A stretch of 64,000 bases of DNA. It comes from a virus. The stretch lies in IMG/VR virus record IMGVR_UViG_3300045972_000291, positions 1 through 64,000 of that record. The stretch is one strand, 5' to 3'. A model generated the notes under the pieces. That model had not been told where the DNA came from, searched no databases, and worked only from the letters and a program-made list of their open reading frames with translations. The position numbers were made by a program, and so were the translations under genes. Positions 15,059-22,345 of this stretch are shown here, piece after piece (position 1 is the stretch's first letter; every line of letters begins with the position of its first letter).

Positions 15059-15631
15059 TTAGGCTCCCTTGGTGGTGACAGGCGCCGGCTCGCGGCCGGA
15101 CAGAAAGCGGGAAAACTGCACGACCGCGCGCATGTCGATGGCGAGGACGTCGACGCCCAGGTCATCGAGCGCCATGACGGCGCGGGCGAGGTCGAGCTTG
15201 TGCCGGCGGATGAGTTCTTTGCCGCGCCATTCGCAGCGGGTCGGCTCGGCAGGGCCGCGCACTTGGGGTTGCGGGCGGGGTTGCTGGCCTTTGCGGAACG
15301 CGACGAAACACTCGATCAGGGCGCGGCGGACGGCGGGGGCCCTTGGGGCTTTCGAAAGGATCGTGACGAGAAGCGCTTGATGCTCCGTCAAGAAATAGAC
15401 GCGCCCCGCCGTGGGGCGCGTGCCGCCGTGAGTGGTAACCGTCCCGGTTTGCAGCTTGCCATAGGACAAAAGCTCGTCGTGGTGGCGTTCGATAATTTCC
15501 CGGATTTTACGACCACGAGAAAAACCAAGCGCTTCCGCCAAGACGGTGTCGGCGATCATGGGCTCGCCGTTGACGAGAGCGCTGACACACGACGTCGGTA
15601 GCTGAATCTCGGGATCGGCATCGGTCGGCAT
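15059..15631 (-). CDS. Rha/antirepressor-like phage regulatory protein
   Basis: A 190-aa protein. Its N-terminal 115 residues read NGEPMIADTVLAEALGF, IREIIERHHDELLSYG and YFLTEHQALLVTILSKA, ending VRRALIECFVAFRKG. This is the pattern of Rha/ORF6N/KilA-N-associated phage regulators, a DNA-binding group used as antirepressors or interference factors. A flexible proline/glutamine linker joins it to a helical C-terminal domain. It is the first gene after the repressor-controlled leftward promoter (about 25-base leader), so it would be made immediately on induction. Its own target is unknown. Confidence 0.75.
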   Translation of the reverse strand: MPTDADPEIQLPTSCVSALVNGEPMIADTVLAEALGFSRGRKIREIIERHHDELLSYGKLQTGTVTTHGGTRPTAGRVYFLTEHQALLVTILSKAPRAPAVRRALIECFVAFRKGQQPRPQPQVRGPAEPTRCEWRGKELIRRHKLDLARAVMALDDLGVDVLAIDMRAVVQFSRFLSGREPAPVTTKGA

Positions 15632-15662
15632 GTCAGCGGCTCCATCGGGTTTCGATGGGGCT

Positions 15663-15715
15663 AATGTTGCCTAATAAGAAACAGGCGTCAAGCGAAATGT
15701 TGCCCATTAAGCAAC
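15663..15715 (-). promoter_or_regulatory. Leftward early promoter (PL-like) with two operators
   Basis: Reading leftward, TTTCGCTTGACG gives a -35 (TTGACG, 15691-15686), then 17 bases, then AACATT (15668-15663) as a weak -10. Two 17-bp operator-like palindromes sit at 15666-15682 (GTTGCCTAATAAGAAAC, overlapping spacer and -10) and 15699-15715 (GTTGCCCATTAAGCAAC, upstream of -35), spaced 33 bp, about three helical turns. The same motif is found at the repressor/Cro intergenic region. The promoter drives the whole leftward operon. Confidence 0.7.
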
Positions 15716-16269
15716 CTTTTTCACAGGAAGGAAATTGCGGCCTGAACCAGTTTCAAAAACCGTCCCCTGCGCACGCGCGCGATATTTCCCGCGTGGCTGT
15801 GCGCACATGCGAAAATCCATTAAGAACACGCGCGGTTTTATTAGTTATCTATATTACGGCTGGATTCGGATACCGGAGAGAAGCCGGCGAGAAGTGACCT
15901 GGCAACGTGAGAGGGGGCGGCCTACGCCGCCCTCCTGATCCGCCACAGAACTGTCGCTGGCAGATTGGCGACCAATCCCCATCGCTCTTGAGGGTCGCAA
16001 GAATCTTCATCGTGAGCTTAGTTTGCCGCGCGAGGGATGCTTTTTCCGCAAATTGCGGTATCATCCCGCGAACACTGGCGACTTGGGTGAGCAGATGTGG
16101 GCAACGGCGATAGCTGAAACTGCGGATCGCATCCGTTATTTGATTCCAACCATCCGTCAATGGCGCCAAGAGGCTCTGCTGGCGAGAATATTCGGCCAAA
16201 AGCAGTTTTTGTCTGATCGCGGTTTTCGGGAATATTTCAGATCGAGCTACAGGACAAAATTTATTGGGT
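15716..16269. other. Stretch without a convincing gene; possible repressor-operon terminator
   Basis: The 554 bases between the leftward promoter and the gene at 16270 hold no reading frame that I would defend. A 116-codon minus-strand frame (15849-16199) exists but its C-terminal third reads through a GC hairpin. That hairpin at 15915-15932 (GGGCGGC, loop CTAC, GCCGCCC) has no T-run. It lies downstream of the leftward repressor operon and would be well placed to stop that transcript before the early promoter. The region is AT-rich from about 16100. Confidence 0.4.
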
Positions 16270-16554
16270 CTAGCGCAGCGGCCTTAGGAACTGATTTTGC
16301 GCATCGGTCCCAAACTGAGAGTAATCAGGCCCAATTTCAAAAACAGAAATCTGGTGATGATCTCCCATTGCCGCGTTTATAGAAAAAGAGATTTCTTTTG
16401 CGCTTTTTTCTGTAGCAAAAATGATGGAGAGACCGATTCCCCACGCCATTACGGGGGTCGTTTGCTCTCCAAGAAGCCTTTTTATCTCTGAAAGTTGGCC
16501 TTTGGAAATCGGTATCTTTCTAAGAGATTGAACAAGCAATATATATCTTTTCAT
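16270..16554 (-). CDS. Hypothetical protein co-transcribed with the repressor
   Basis: A 94-aa protein, MKRYILLVQSLRKIPISKGQ, with a hydrophobic stretch in the centre (VMAWGIGLSIIFATEK) and a beta-rich second half (SVFEIGPDYSQFGT). It starts three bases after the repressor stop, so it should be expressed in lysogens. It is AT-rich compared with the rest. A role in immunity or superinfection exclusion would fit this position but is only inferred. Confidence 0.6.
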   Translation of the reverse strand: MKRYILLVQSLRKIPISKGQLSEIKRLLGEQTTPVMAWGIGLSIIFATEKSAKEISFSINAAMGDHHQISVFEIGPDYSQFGTDAQNQFLRPLR

Positions 16555-16557
16555 CTA

Positions 16558-16887
16558 TCACCCCGATTTTCTCGGAAGAGCGTTCTCGATTACTATTTTC
16601 AACCGATCGCTATCTTCTTTCTTATGGTTGGCAAAAAGCTTCGACAGCCAATCGTCTTTGGGGTGGCGAAATAGGTCGTTCGGTTCGATTGAGAGTGCGT
16701 CGCAAATCAGCAACAGGTTTTTTTCGGATGGGAGCGATCCGCCGCACCACTTCGAAACCGTAGCCTTGTTGACGCCAACAAGCTTCTCCAGATCGGCCTG
16801 GATCATGTGACGCGTCTCCAGCCATTCAACCAGATAGTGAATGCGGATCGGGCGCTTATCTGCATGAATTTTTGCAATCTTTGGCAT
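16558..16887 (-). CDS. CI-like HTH repressor
   Basis: A 109-aa XRE-family protein, probably the lysogeny repressor. The HTH reads IQADLEKLVGVNKATVSKWCGG, followed by LPSEKNLLLICDALSIEPNDLF. There is no LexA-like protease domain, so induction would not be by RecA-stimulated self-cleavage but by an antirepressor or another signal. It faces the Cro-like gene across an 85-94-bp intergenic region with three operator-like motifs. The start ATG at 16887 lies 6 bases beyond a TAAAAT -10, so the message may be leaderless. Confidence 0.82.
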   Translation of the reverse strand: MPKIAKIHADKRPIRIHYLVEWLETRHMIQADLEKLVGVNKATVSKWCGGSLPSEKNLLLICDALSIEPNDLFRHPKDDWLSKLFANHKKEDSDRLKIVIENALPRKSG

Positions 16888-16893
16888 TTACGG

Positions 16894-16976
16894 ATTTTAG
16901 GAAACTCGCGCCGCGCCGTCGTTAACCCAATAGGAAACTTTTCGCTTGACGTAAGTTGCCTGATAAGCAACTATGT
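16894..16976. promoter_or_regulatory. Divergent repressor/Cro promoters with operators
   Basis: Rightward: TTTTCGCTTGACG gives a -35 (TTGACG, 16946-16951), 17 bases of spacer, and AACTAT (16969-16974). Leftward: TAAAAT (16899-16894) is a good -10 for the repressor. Operator-like sites: GTTGCCTGATAAGCAAC at 16955-16971 (near-perfect dyad), GTTAACCCAATAGGAAAC at 16921-16938 (imperfect), and a half-site TTTAGGAAAC at 16896-16905. The TTTCGCTTGACG block is shared with the leftward early promoter at 15691. Binding of CI and Cro to these is inferred from arrangement. Confidence 0.7.
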
Positions 16977-16981
16977 CCGCC

Positions 16982-17203
16982 ATGGTTCACATTCTTCGCG
17001 CATATCGCCAAAAGACCGGCGTCACCCTTGAGCAGCTCGGACGCACCATCGGGGCGAGCAAGGGCTTTTTGAGCAAGGTCGAAAAAGGCCAACAAACGCC
17101 GTCGCTCAAGCTCGCTGTCAAAATCAGCGAGGCGACCAACGGCGAGGTTGCACCCGGTGATTTAGTCGCCCCTGCGTCGGGTGCTGGCGGAGACGCGTCA
17201 TGA
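16982..17203 (+). CDS. Cro-like HTH regulator
   Basis: A 73-aa XRE-family protein beginning MVHILRAYRQKTGVTLEQL. The HTH is LEQLGRTIGASKGFLSKVEKG with a classical second helix. It is divergent from the CI-like repressor and would be the first gene of the rightward early operon, acting like lambda Cro. An ATG at 16973 would add three residues but overlaps the predicted -10 (AACTAT), so 16982 is preferred; transcription starting there would be leaderless. Confidence 0.8.
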   Translation: MVHILRAYRQKTGVTLEQLGRTIGASKGFLSKVEKGQQTPSLKLAVKISEATNGEVAPGDLVAPASGAGGDAS

Positions 17204-17214
17204 CCGCCCCCGAT

Positions 17215-17517
17215 CTACTGCTTCGTGGCGTGGCGGGCGCTTGCCAGAACGTGGGCGAATCCGGCCCTGGCTTGCTCGTCGCATTTGATGTTGCTCGCCC
17301 GGCAGTAGGCGAGAAGCGCATCCGGATCGATATCCACCCGCTCTATCCGGACGCCGGTCGCGGCGATCTTCAAGACCGTTTGCTGGGCTTCTTCAAGCCA
17401 CTCCTCGAACGTTTCGTGCAAGCCCCCGCCGTCGGGCTCAATCTGCCTGATGCGGTAGAAATTGTCGCGGCTGTACCAGGCGATGATGACCAAGTCGGGT
17501 CTGGGGTTTTGGGGCAC
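17215..17517 (-). CDS. Hypothetical protein on the strand opposite the early operon
   Basis: A 100-aa protein starting at GTG 17517 (VPQNPRPDLVIIAWYSRDN), preceded by GGAGA eight bases upstream. Its sequence (IIAWYSRDNFYRIRQIEPDGGGL, FEEWLEEAQQ, GVRIERVDIDP, ARAGFAHV) is well-formed and globular, and resembles short proteins seen in proteobacterial genomes of unknown role. It is convergent with the Cro-like gene. An extended in-frame version back to 17745 is less convincing. A strand switch here suggests a moron. Confidence 0.65.
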   Translation of the reverse strand: MPQNPRPDLVIIAWYSRDNFYRIRQIEPDGGGLHETFEEWLEEAQQTVLKIAATGVRIERVDIDPDALLAYCRASNIKCDEQARAGFAHVLASARHATKQ

Positions 17518-17703
17518 ATGTCTTCTCCATCGTGCGATTCGACCTCCGCGATGGTAGGGGCGGCGGCGGGGCGCGTCAGCACAGTTGCTGGCCCCGCCGC
17601 CACGGGTTTGAAAAAAGGCGACGCGGAATGAAAATTTCCCTTCGGCGCCGCCCGCCTGAACTCGCCTTGGGTCGTAACCTTGGCCAAGATCGTGAGCTTG
17701 GCG

Positions 17704-17731
17704 AAAAAAAAGCGACCGTTGGCGCGGTCGC
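17704..17731 (-). terminator. Rho-independent terminator, leftward
   Basis: On the minus strand GCGACCG, loop CGCCAA, CGGTCGC is followed immediately by eight T. This is a textbook intrinsic terminator. It should end a transcript coming from the right, between 17732 and about 18100, so at least one leftward promoter or gene probably exists there, or it insulates the gene at 17215-17517 from upstream leftward transcription. Confidence 0.6.
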
Positions 17732-18079
17732 GATTTCCCGTTCATCCACCCGCGCCGCTCCCTCCACCAGTGCCTCCGAGGGCGGGCTGGTCAAACACGC
17801 TCCGAACCATCGAGCGACGCGGGGGCCGCAAGGCCGTTATTCATTGTGGAATTCGGAGAGGCCCTCGTCCTATTCGCGCGATCTCGCGCGTCCGCCGTTC
17901 GCGACTGACATCGCGAACATTCGCCCCTTCTGGGGCGATTCCCTCCTCGACTTGGGCGGCTTGGCTTTGGCCTCGCCGTCCATTTTTCGAGGTTTCTTTG
18001 GCCAAGGCGTTGCCGCGCCCGGATGCCGCCGTCTGATTGTCAATCCGTCCAGGAAATACCGTGCGGAGGCGTCTTCGCG
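17732..18079. other. Ambiguous stretch; weak leftward reading frame 17870-18102
   Basis: Several overlapping frames cross this segment in both directions and none has a recognisable product. The best leftward candidate runs from an ATG at 18102 to a stop at 17870 (77 aa, MHGIDEGHREDASARYFLDG, lysine/arginine-rich C-terminus) and would be ended by the terminator at 17704-17731. The rightward frames are rich in arginine and serine and look like shadows. I leave the segment without a firm gene. Confidence 0.3.
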
Positions 18080-18496
18080 ATGACCTTCGTCGATACCGTG
18101 CATCAGAAAACATCCCCCGTTCCAGTGCGTAAAATCTCGCACGGGGGTTTGGAATTGTCCGGTTCGATCGGCGCCCGTTTCCGGGCACATCTCATAGATT
18201 TTTCGGGCCTCGTCGCCTTCTTGCGGCAGGAGCATCCGAACAAGACGGCTGAGGCTGTCGAGGCGATTTGCGGCGTTCCCGCCGCGACCGTCCGCAAATG
18301 GCTTTCCGGGGAAACGAACCCGAATGGGACCGCGCTGGCGACGCTGCTGCTGGCCTATGGGCCGGAAGCGTTCGCGTCATGCGTCGCGTACTCGCCCGGC
18401 TGGCTCAAGGCCGCCGTGCGCGACGAGATGACGCGCAAGTTGGAACAGCAGATTTCCGAACGCGAACGGCGATTGGCCGAACTCCGCGCGAAGTAA
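18080..18496 (+). CDS. HTH-containing phage protein
   Basis: A 138-aa protein with a helical core (LIDFSGLVAFLRQEHPNKTA, AVEAICGVPAATVRKWLSGE) that fits a helix-turn-helix with VPAATVRKWLSG as recognition helix, then a coiled-coil C-terminus (RKLEQQISERERRLAEL). It may be a transcription factor or replication accessory protein. GGAGG lies about 10 bases before the start. The first 40 residues (MTFVDTVHQKTSPVPVRK) look unstructured, and a downstream start cannot be excluded. Confidence 0.65.
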   Translation: MTFVDTVHQKTSPVPVRKISHGGLELSGSIGARFRAHLIDFSGLVAFLRQEHPNKTAEAVEAICGVPAATVRKWLSGETNPNGTALATLLLAYGPEAFASCVAYSPGWLKAAVRDEMTRKLEQQISERERRLAELRAK

Positions 18497-18589
18497 AGGG
18501 CGGCGCCGGCTGTCCGCTGGCGCCTTGGACAAATTGCGATCAGCCCGGCCGCGTAACGAGCCAGGCGATCCTTGAATGGGCGCAGGGCG

Positions 18590-18772
18590 ATGTCGGACGG
18601 TTTGGGAAGGTGGCTCGCGGGCATCGCGTGGCCCTTTGTTTACGCACTCGTTTTCATCTCGGAAAACGTCGCGCTTCTTCTGTCGCTGCCCGAAATCGGA
18701 CTGCGCGCCGGTGTCGTCCGTCCGCTGCGGCGGCTGCTGGCCCGGCTGAGCGCGGCCCAGGTGCGGCGATGA
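18590..18772 (+). CDS. Small membrane protein
   Basis: A 60-aa protein, MSDGLGRWLAGIAWPFVYAL and VFISENVALLLSLPEIGL, with one or two hydrophobic helices and an arginine-rich C-terminus that should remain in the cytoplasm. It is in the rightward early operon between a HTH gene and a larger hypothetical gene. An in-frame ATG at 18572 would add six residues. Function unknown. Confidence 0.55.
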   Translation: MSDGLGRWLAGIAWPFVYALVFISENVALLLSLPEIGLRAGVVRPLRRLLARLSAAQVRR

Positions 18773-18837
18773 CTGCATAACCGCGCCGGGCCGTGTCGGT
18801 TCCGGTGTTTGAAACTTTTTTCACGGAGCAAAAGGGC

Positions 18838-19374
18838 ATGAGTGAACACGGTCAGAACAGCATCGACAAAACCGTGCTGGCGCGGTGGGCTGGGGAAATC
18901 CTCGCGATTCATTCCAAGCTTGACGATCAGAAGATGGAAAATCTTCGCATCTGCAAGGAAATCCGGGAGCCGCTAGCCGATCTCTACGACGCAGCCAAAA
19001 ATGCCGGGCTGCCGTCGAAGGCGTTCAAGGCCTACGTCAAATCCGAGTTGGCGAAGCGCGCCTACGAAAAGCGGCTGGCGAACCTTGAGCCCGAGGATGA
19101 GGACGATTCGGCCATCTACGAGCTGATGCGCGAGATCGCGCAGAACGGTGACTTGTTCGATGCTGCCGTGAAGGCGCATGACGCGAAAAAGGGCGATGAC
19201 GACGCCGATCTGCGCCCCGGGTTTCTCAAGGATAAGGGCGTCACGGCGACGGTCAAATTCGGCGATGGTCCCGAGGTTTCTTTCGATGCCGCCCGCGTGA
19301 CGGAAAACATCAGGCGCTTGAAAACGGGCATCAAGCCGATTGGCCTTCCCGGCGCCGACGCGAACGAGGCCTGA
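18838..19374 (+). CDS. Hypothetical phage protein, helical
   Basis: A 178-aa, charged, mostly helical protein. Residues KLDDQKMENLRICKEIREPLADLYDAAK NAG and SKAFKAYVKSELAKRAYEKRLANLE form long helices reminiscent of DUF2312/GapR-like DNA-associated proteins, but the resemblance is loose. The start at 18838 has GGAGC upstream and a short spacer. It precedes the resolvase by 6 bases in the rightward operon. Confidence 0.65.
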   Translation: MSEHGQNSIDKTVLARWAGEILAIHSKLDDQKMENLRICKEIREPLADLYDAAKNAGLPSKAFKAYVKSELAKRAYEKRLANLEPEDEDDSAIYELMREIAQNGDLFDAAVKAHDAKKGDDDADLRPGFLKDKGVTATVKFGDGPEVSFDAARVTENIRRLKTGIKPIGLPGADANEA

Positions 19375-19380
19375 CGCGCC

Positions 19381-19974
19381 ATGCATCTGATGGCCCTCGA
19401 CATCGCCGTGAAACTGGGCTTCGCCATTGGCGAGGCCGGCACGACGCCGCGATCCGGAAGCGTCCGGCTCAAATCGCCGGAAGACGATCCATCGAGGGCC
19501 TGCCGCCGTTTCGGCATCTGGCTCCGCGACGAATTCAGCCTGCGGATTCCCGACCTCGTCATCATCGAGGCGCCGGTCAATATCGGGGCGTTCATCGATT
19601 GGAAAGATGACGGCAGAAAGCCGATGTTCCGCTCGAACCCGCAAACGATTTCGCTCCTGCATCGCCTGATCGGCGGCGTCGAGACGCTATGCGGCCCCTA
19701 CGGCGTCCGGTGCGTCTCCGCCAATGTGCAGACCGTCCGCAAGCACTTTCTCGGCGCAGCGCGCCCCTCTGAGCCGAAGAAGGCCGTTGTCGCGCGATGC
19801 CATCAACTCGGACTGATGCCGCGCGACTGCAAAGACGATAATCGCGGGGACAGCCTGGCCCTCTTCGAGTACGGCGCCGCCCATTACGCCCGCGCCATCC
19901 CCTCGCAACTGATCCTGCATGGCGAAACGCCGGCGGAGACGGTGGAATCGGTGTTTGGAGGGCGTCAGGCATGA
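19381..19974 (+). CDS. RuvC-like Holliday junction resolvase
   Basis: A 197-aa RNase H-fold nuclease. The first acidic residue is Asp7 in MALDIAVKLGFAIG, the second Glu63 in VIIEAPV, and the C-terminal pair is Asp153 and Asp157 in KDDNRGDSLALFEYG. This gives the D-E-D-D set of RuvC-family resolvases, which cut four-way DNA junctions during recombination and packaging. It overlaps the following gene by four bases (ATGA). The order is typical of phages that encode their own resolvase. Confidence 0.85.
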   Translation: MHLMALDIAVKLGFAIGEAGTTPRSGSVRLKSPEDDPSRACRRFGIWLRDEFSLRIPDLVIIEAPVNIGAFIDWKDDGRKPMFRSNPQTISLLHRLIGGVETLCGPYGVRCVSANVQTVRKHFLGAARPSEPKKAVVARCHQLGLMPRDCKDDNRGDSLALFEYGAAHYARAIPSQLILHGETPAETVESVFGGRQA

Positions 19975-21650
19975 GCGACCGCCGCTTTACCGAAAAACCC
20001 GCGCTTGATCCCGGCTCGATCTGGGAACTTCCGCCCGATCATGCCGCCATGCGCGAGAACAGGACGCTGTTTCCGTCCACGGTCGTTCCGGTTCTGGCGA
20101 CGACTCCCGACCGGATCCTGATCTCGGGTTTCAACAATCGCAAGATCGGCAAGACGGTCGAAAAAGGCGCCTTCAAGGGCTATGGCCTCTATTGCCTGTC
20201 GCTGGAAGAGCGCGCGACCTGCCCGCTGGGTTGCGACATGCGCGCCGGCTGTTACGGCAACGCGATGCAGATGGCGCGCCGCCACAGGATCGAGAACCCC
20301 GACATTTTCTTCGCCCGGCTTGAAGAAGAAATCGCCGGGCTACTGAAAACCGAGAAGGGCTTGCTGATCCGGCTCCATGTCCTCGGCGATTTTCCCTCGG
20401 TCGAGTATGTCGCGTTCTGGCTCGACATCCTGGCGCAATACCCGAACGTCGCCTGCTACGGCTATACCCACCGCCTCGAAACGGCGCTGGAGGGCGATGA
20501 GATCGGCGACGCCATCGCGAGCGTCAAGGCGCAATATCCCGACCGCTTCCGCATCCGCTGGTCTTTCGGCGCCGCGCTGGTCGATGGCGCGATGGTGGTC
20601 GAGAACCAGGACGATATCGACGGGGCCAGCCAGGACGAAATTCAGGCGATTGTCTGCCCGGCGCAAACCGACGCTACCGCCTGCTGCGCGACGTGCGCGC
20701 TGTGCTGGGCGACCGTCGACAATTGCGTTCTGTTCTGGAAGCACGGCAAGAAGTCCGTCGATGTTGCGCTGGAGAAAGCGGCGCGGGCTTCGGATGCCGC
20801 GACGACTGAGGGGGAGTCTGGCGCCGTTCGCCCCGTGACGCCGATCCAGTTGCCGCCGTCGCCGAAGCCGGCGCCTGTCTCCGCCGACGCGCCCGAAATC
20901 CGCATGGTCTATCCGACCGAACTGCGAATCGAGGCGAGCTATCAGCGCAATCTTTCCGGCAAATCCATTCGGATGATTCGCAAGATCGCGACGGAATGGT
21001 CATGGGCGAAATTCAAGCCGCCGATCTGCGCCGAGACGCCGGATGGCCTGTTCATCATCGACGGCCAACACACGGCGATCGGCGCCGCCAGCCATCCCGA
21101 TCCGTTCAAAATCCCGGTTCTCATCGTCAGCGCCGACAAGGTCGAGGACCGCGCCAGATCCTTTGTCTCGCATAACCGCGAGCGGGTGAATATGAGCGCG
21201 TTCGACGTCTTCCATGCCGAGGTTGCCGCCGGCGTCGGTTCGGCCGCGCAACTGGCCAGTATCGCGCAGGAAGCAGGGTGCGCCATTCCCCGCGGAGCCG
21301 TCGCCAGGAACAAATTCGAGCCCGGCCAACTGATCGCGCTTAATGAGGCGAGGACGGTTCTTGGCGGCGCCGGCGAAAAGACAGTCGCGCGGGTCCTGTC
21401 GATTTGCGCGAAGGCGAAATTGACGCCGATCACCTCTGTTCCGCTGCGCGCGGTTCGTAGAATGCTCGAAAACGACGCCTATGCGTGGTCGAGGGATTTC
21501 AGCGACGATCAGATCGCGGCGGCGATGGCGACGATTCCCGATCTTGACGACGCGGCACGCACCCACGCCGCGAAAACGGGGCAGGATCGTCAGCGCGCCT
21601 GCATCATGCTGATCCGAGACGCCTTGCTCGGAAAGGCGGCAGCCGAATGA
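19971..21650 (+). CDS. Gp88-like cysteine protein fused to a ParB-like domain
   Basis: A 559-aa two-part protein. Residues 1-270 resemble the phage gp88 family: GFNNRKIGKTVEKGAFKGYG, then CPLGCDMRAGCYGNA and a second cluster CCATCALCWATVDNC, ten or more cysteines suggesting a metal or Fe-S site. Residues 300-559 match ParB/DUF6551-like proteins: IRMVYPTELRIEASYQRNL, FIIDGQHTAIGAA and VSHNRERVNMS, the box II-like segment. ParB-like domains often bind nucleotides and DNA. The two halves are usually separate genes in other phages, so this looks like a fusion. Its role is not known. Confidence 0.75.
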   Translation: MSDRRFTEKPALDPGSIWELPPDHAAMRENRTLFPSTVVPVLATTPDRILISGFNNRKIGKTVEKGAFKGYGLYCLSLEERATCPLGCDMRAGCYGNAMQMARRHRIENPDIFFARLEEEIAGLLKTEKGLLIRLHVLGDFPSVEYVAFWLDILAQYPNVACYGYTHRLETALEGDEIGDAIASVKAQYPDRFRIRWSFGAALVDGAMVVENQDDIDGASQDEIQAIVCPAQTDATACCATCALCWATVDNCVLFWKHGKKSVDVALEKAARASDAATTEGESGAVRPVTPIQLPPSPKPAPVSADAPEIRMVYPTELRIEASYQRNLSGKSIRMIRKIATEWSWAKFKPPICAETPDGLFIIDGQHTAIGAASHPDPFKIPVLIVSADKVEDRARSFVSHNRERVNMSAFDVFHAEVAAGVGSAAQLASIAQEAGCAIPRGAVARNKFEPGQLIALNEARTVLGGAGEKTVARVLSICAKAKLTPITSVPLRAVRRMLENDAYAWSRDFSDDQIAAAMATIPDLDDAARTHAAKTGQDRQRACIMLIRDALLGKAAAE

Positions 21651-22345
21651 CGCCGCTCCAGACCATCATCGCCTTAGGCGAAATCCTCGCGGCCAAGTCG
21701 GACAACATGGTCGAATTCGGTGTCGCGCAGCTGATCGTCAAACTGGCGCGCGAGGAAGAGGCCTCCACGCGCGAGTTGGTTTTTACACCCTCAAATGAGG
21801 GGACAAAAAAAGACATGCCGGTCGGGCCGATTGTCGAGGCGACCCCGTCCGCCGTCCGTCCGTCCATCTCGCCCAAGGTCAGGAAAGGCCCGGTCGATCC
21901 GAACAGCCTTGCCGGCCAGGTGCTGGAATTTCTGCCGACGCTGATCGATGTCTTTCCGAAGGGGCCGACAAGCAAGGTCCTCGCAGACAGAATGGACGCC
22001 GATGAGGCGCATATCCGCGCGGCCATGCGCGAATTGCACGATTCGGGGCAGGCGGCGCGTGTCCGCCGCAGCGACTCGCCGGCATGGCATCTGATCCCGG
22101 CGGGCTATGTGCCGCCGCAGGAGGAATTAACGGAAACGCAGGCGAAGGTGTTCGAGGCGATCAGGGCGGCGGCGGGCGAAGACGGTGTCTCGCAGATCAG
22201 CCGCAACGATATCTGCGATTCCGCGCACGTCTCGAAAGGCGCCATCCACGCGGTTCTCGTCGCGCTCGAGCGCAAGGGCTACATCCATCAGGTCGAGGTC
22301 GGACGAGGGACAACGCCGTCGAAGATAAAGGCGCTGGCCCCATGA
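21647..22345 (+). CDS. Double winged-helix phage protein
   Basis: A 232-aa protein with a helical N-terminus and two predicted winged-helix domains. The first spans about residues 85-150 (LEFLPTLIDVFPKGPTSKVL, IRAAMRELHDSGQAARVRR) and the second about 160-228 (TQAKVFEAIRAAAGEDGV, SKGAIHAVLVALERKGYI). Such a tandem wHTH is suited to DNA binding in replication or transcription. It is coupled (ATGA) to the methyltransferase gene. Confidence 0.7.
   Translation: MTPLQTIIALGEILAAKSDNMVEFGVAQLIVKLAREEEASTRELVFTPSNEGTKKDMPVGPIVEATPSAVRPSISPKVRKGPVDPNSLAGQVLEFLPTLIDVFPKGPTSKVLADRMDADEAHIRAAMRELHDSGQAARVRRSDSPAWHLIPAGYVPPQEELTETQAKVFEAIRAAAGEDGVSQISRNDICDSAHVSKGAIHAVLVALERKGYIHQVEVGRGTTPSKIKALAP

Noticed and set aside
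15849-16199. 116-codon minus-strand gene
   Set aside because: The C-terminal third runs through a GC hairpin and low-complexity RRRPPPLTLPG sequence; no ribosome site or homologous pattern.
17532-18083. 183-codon plus-strand gene
   Set aside because: Overlaps the supported minus gene and the leftward terminator and has arginine/serine-rich shadow-like composition.
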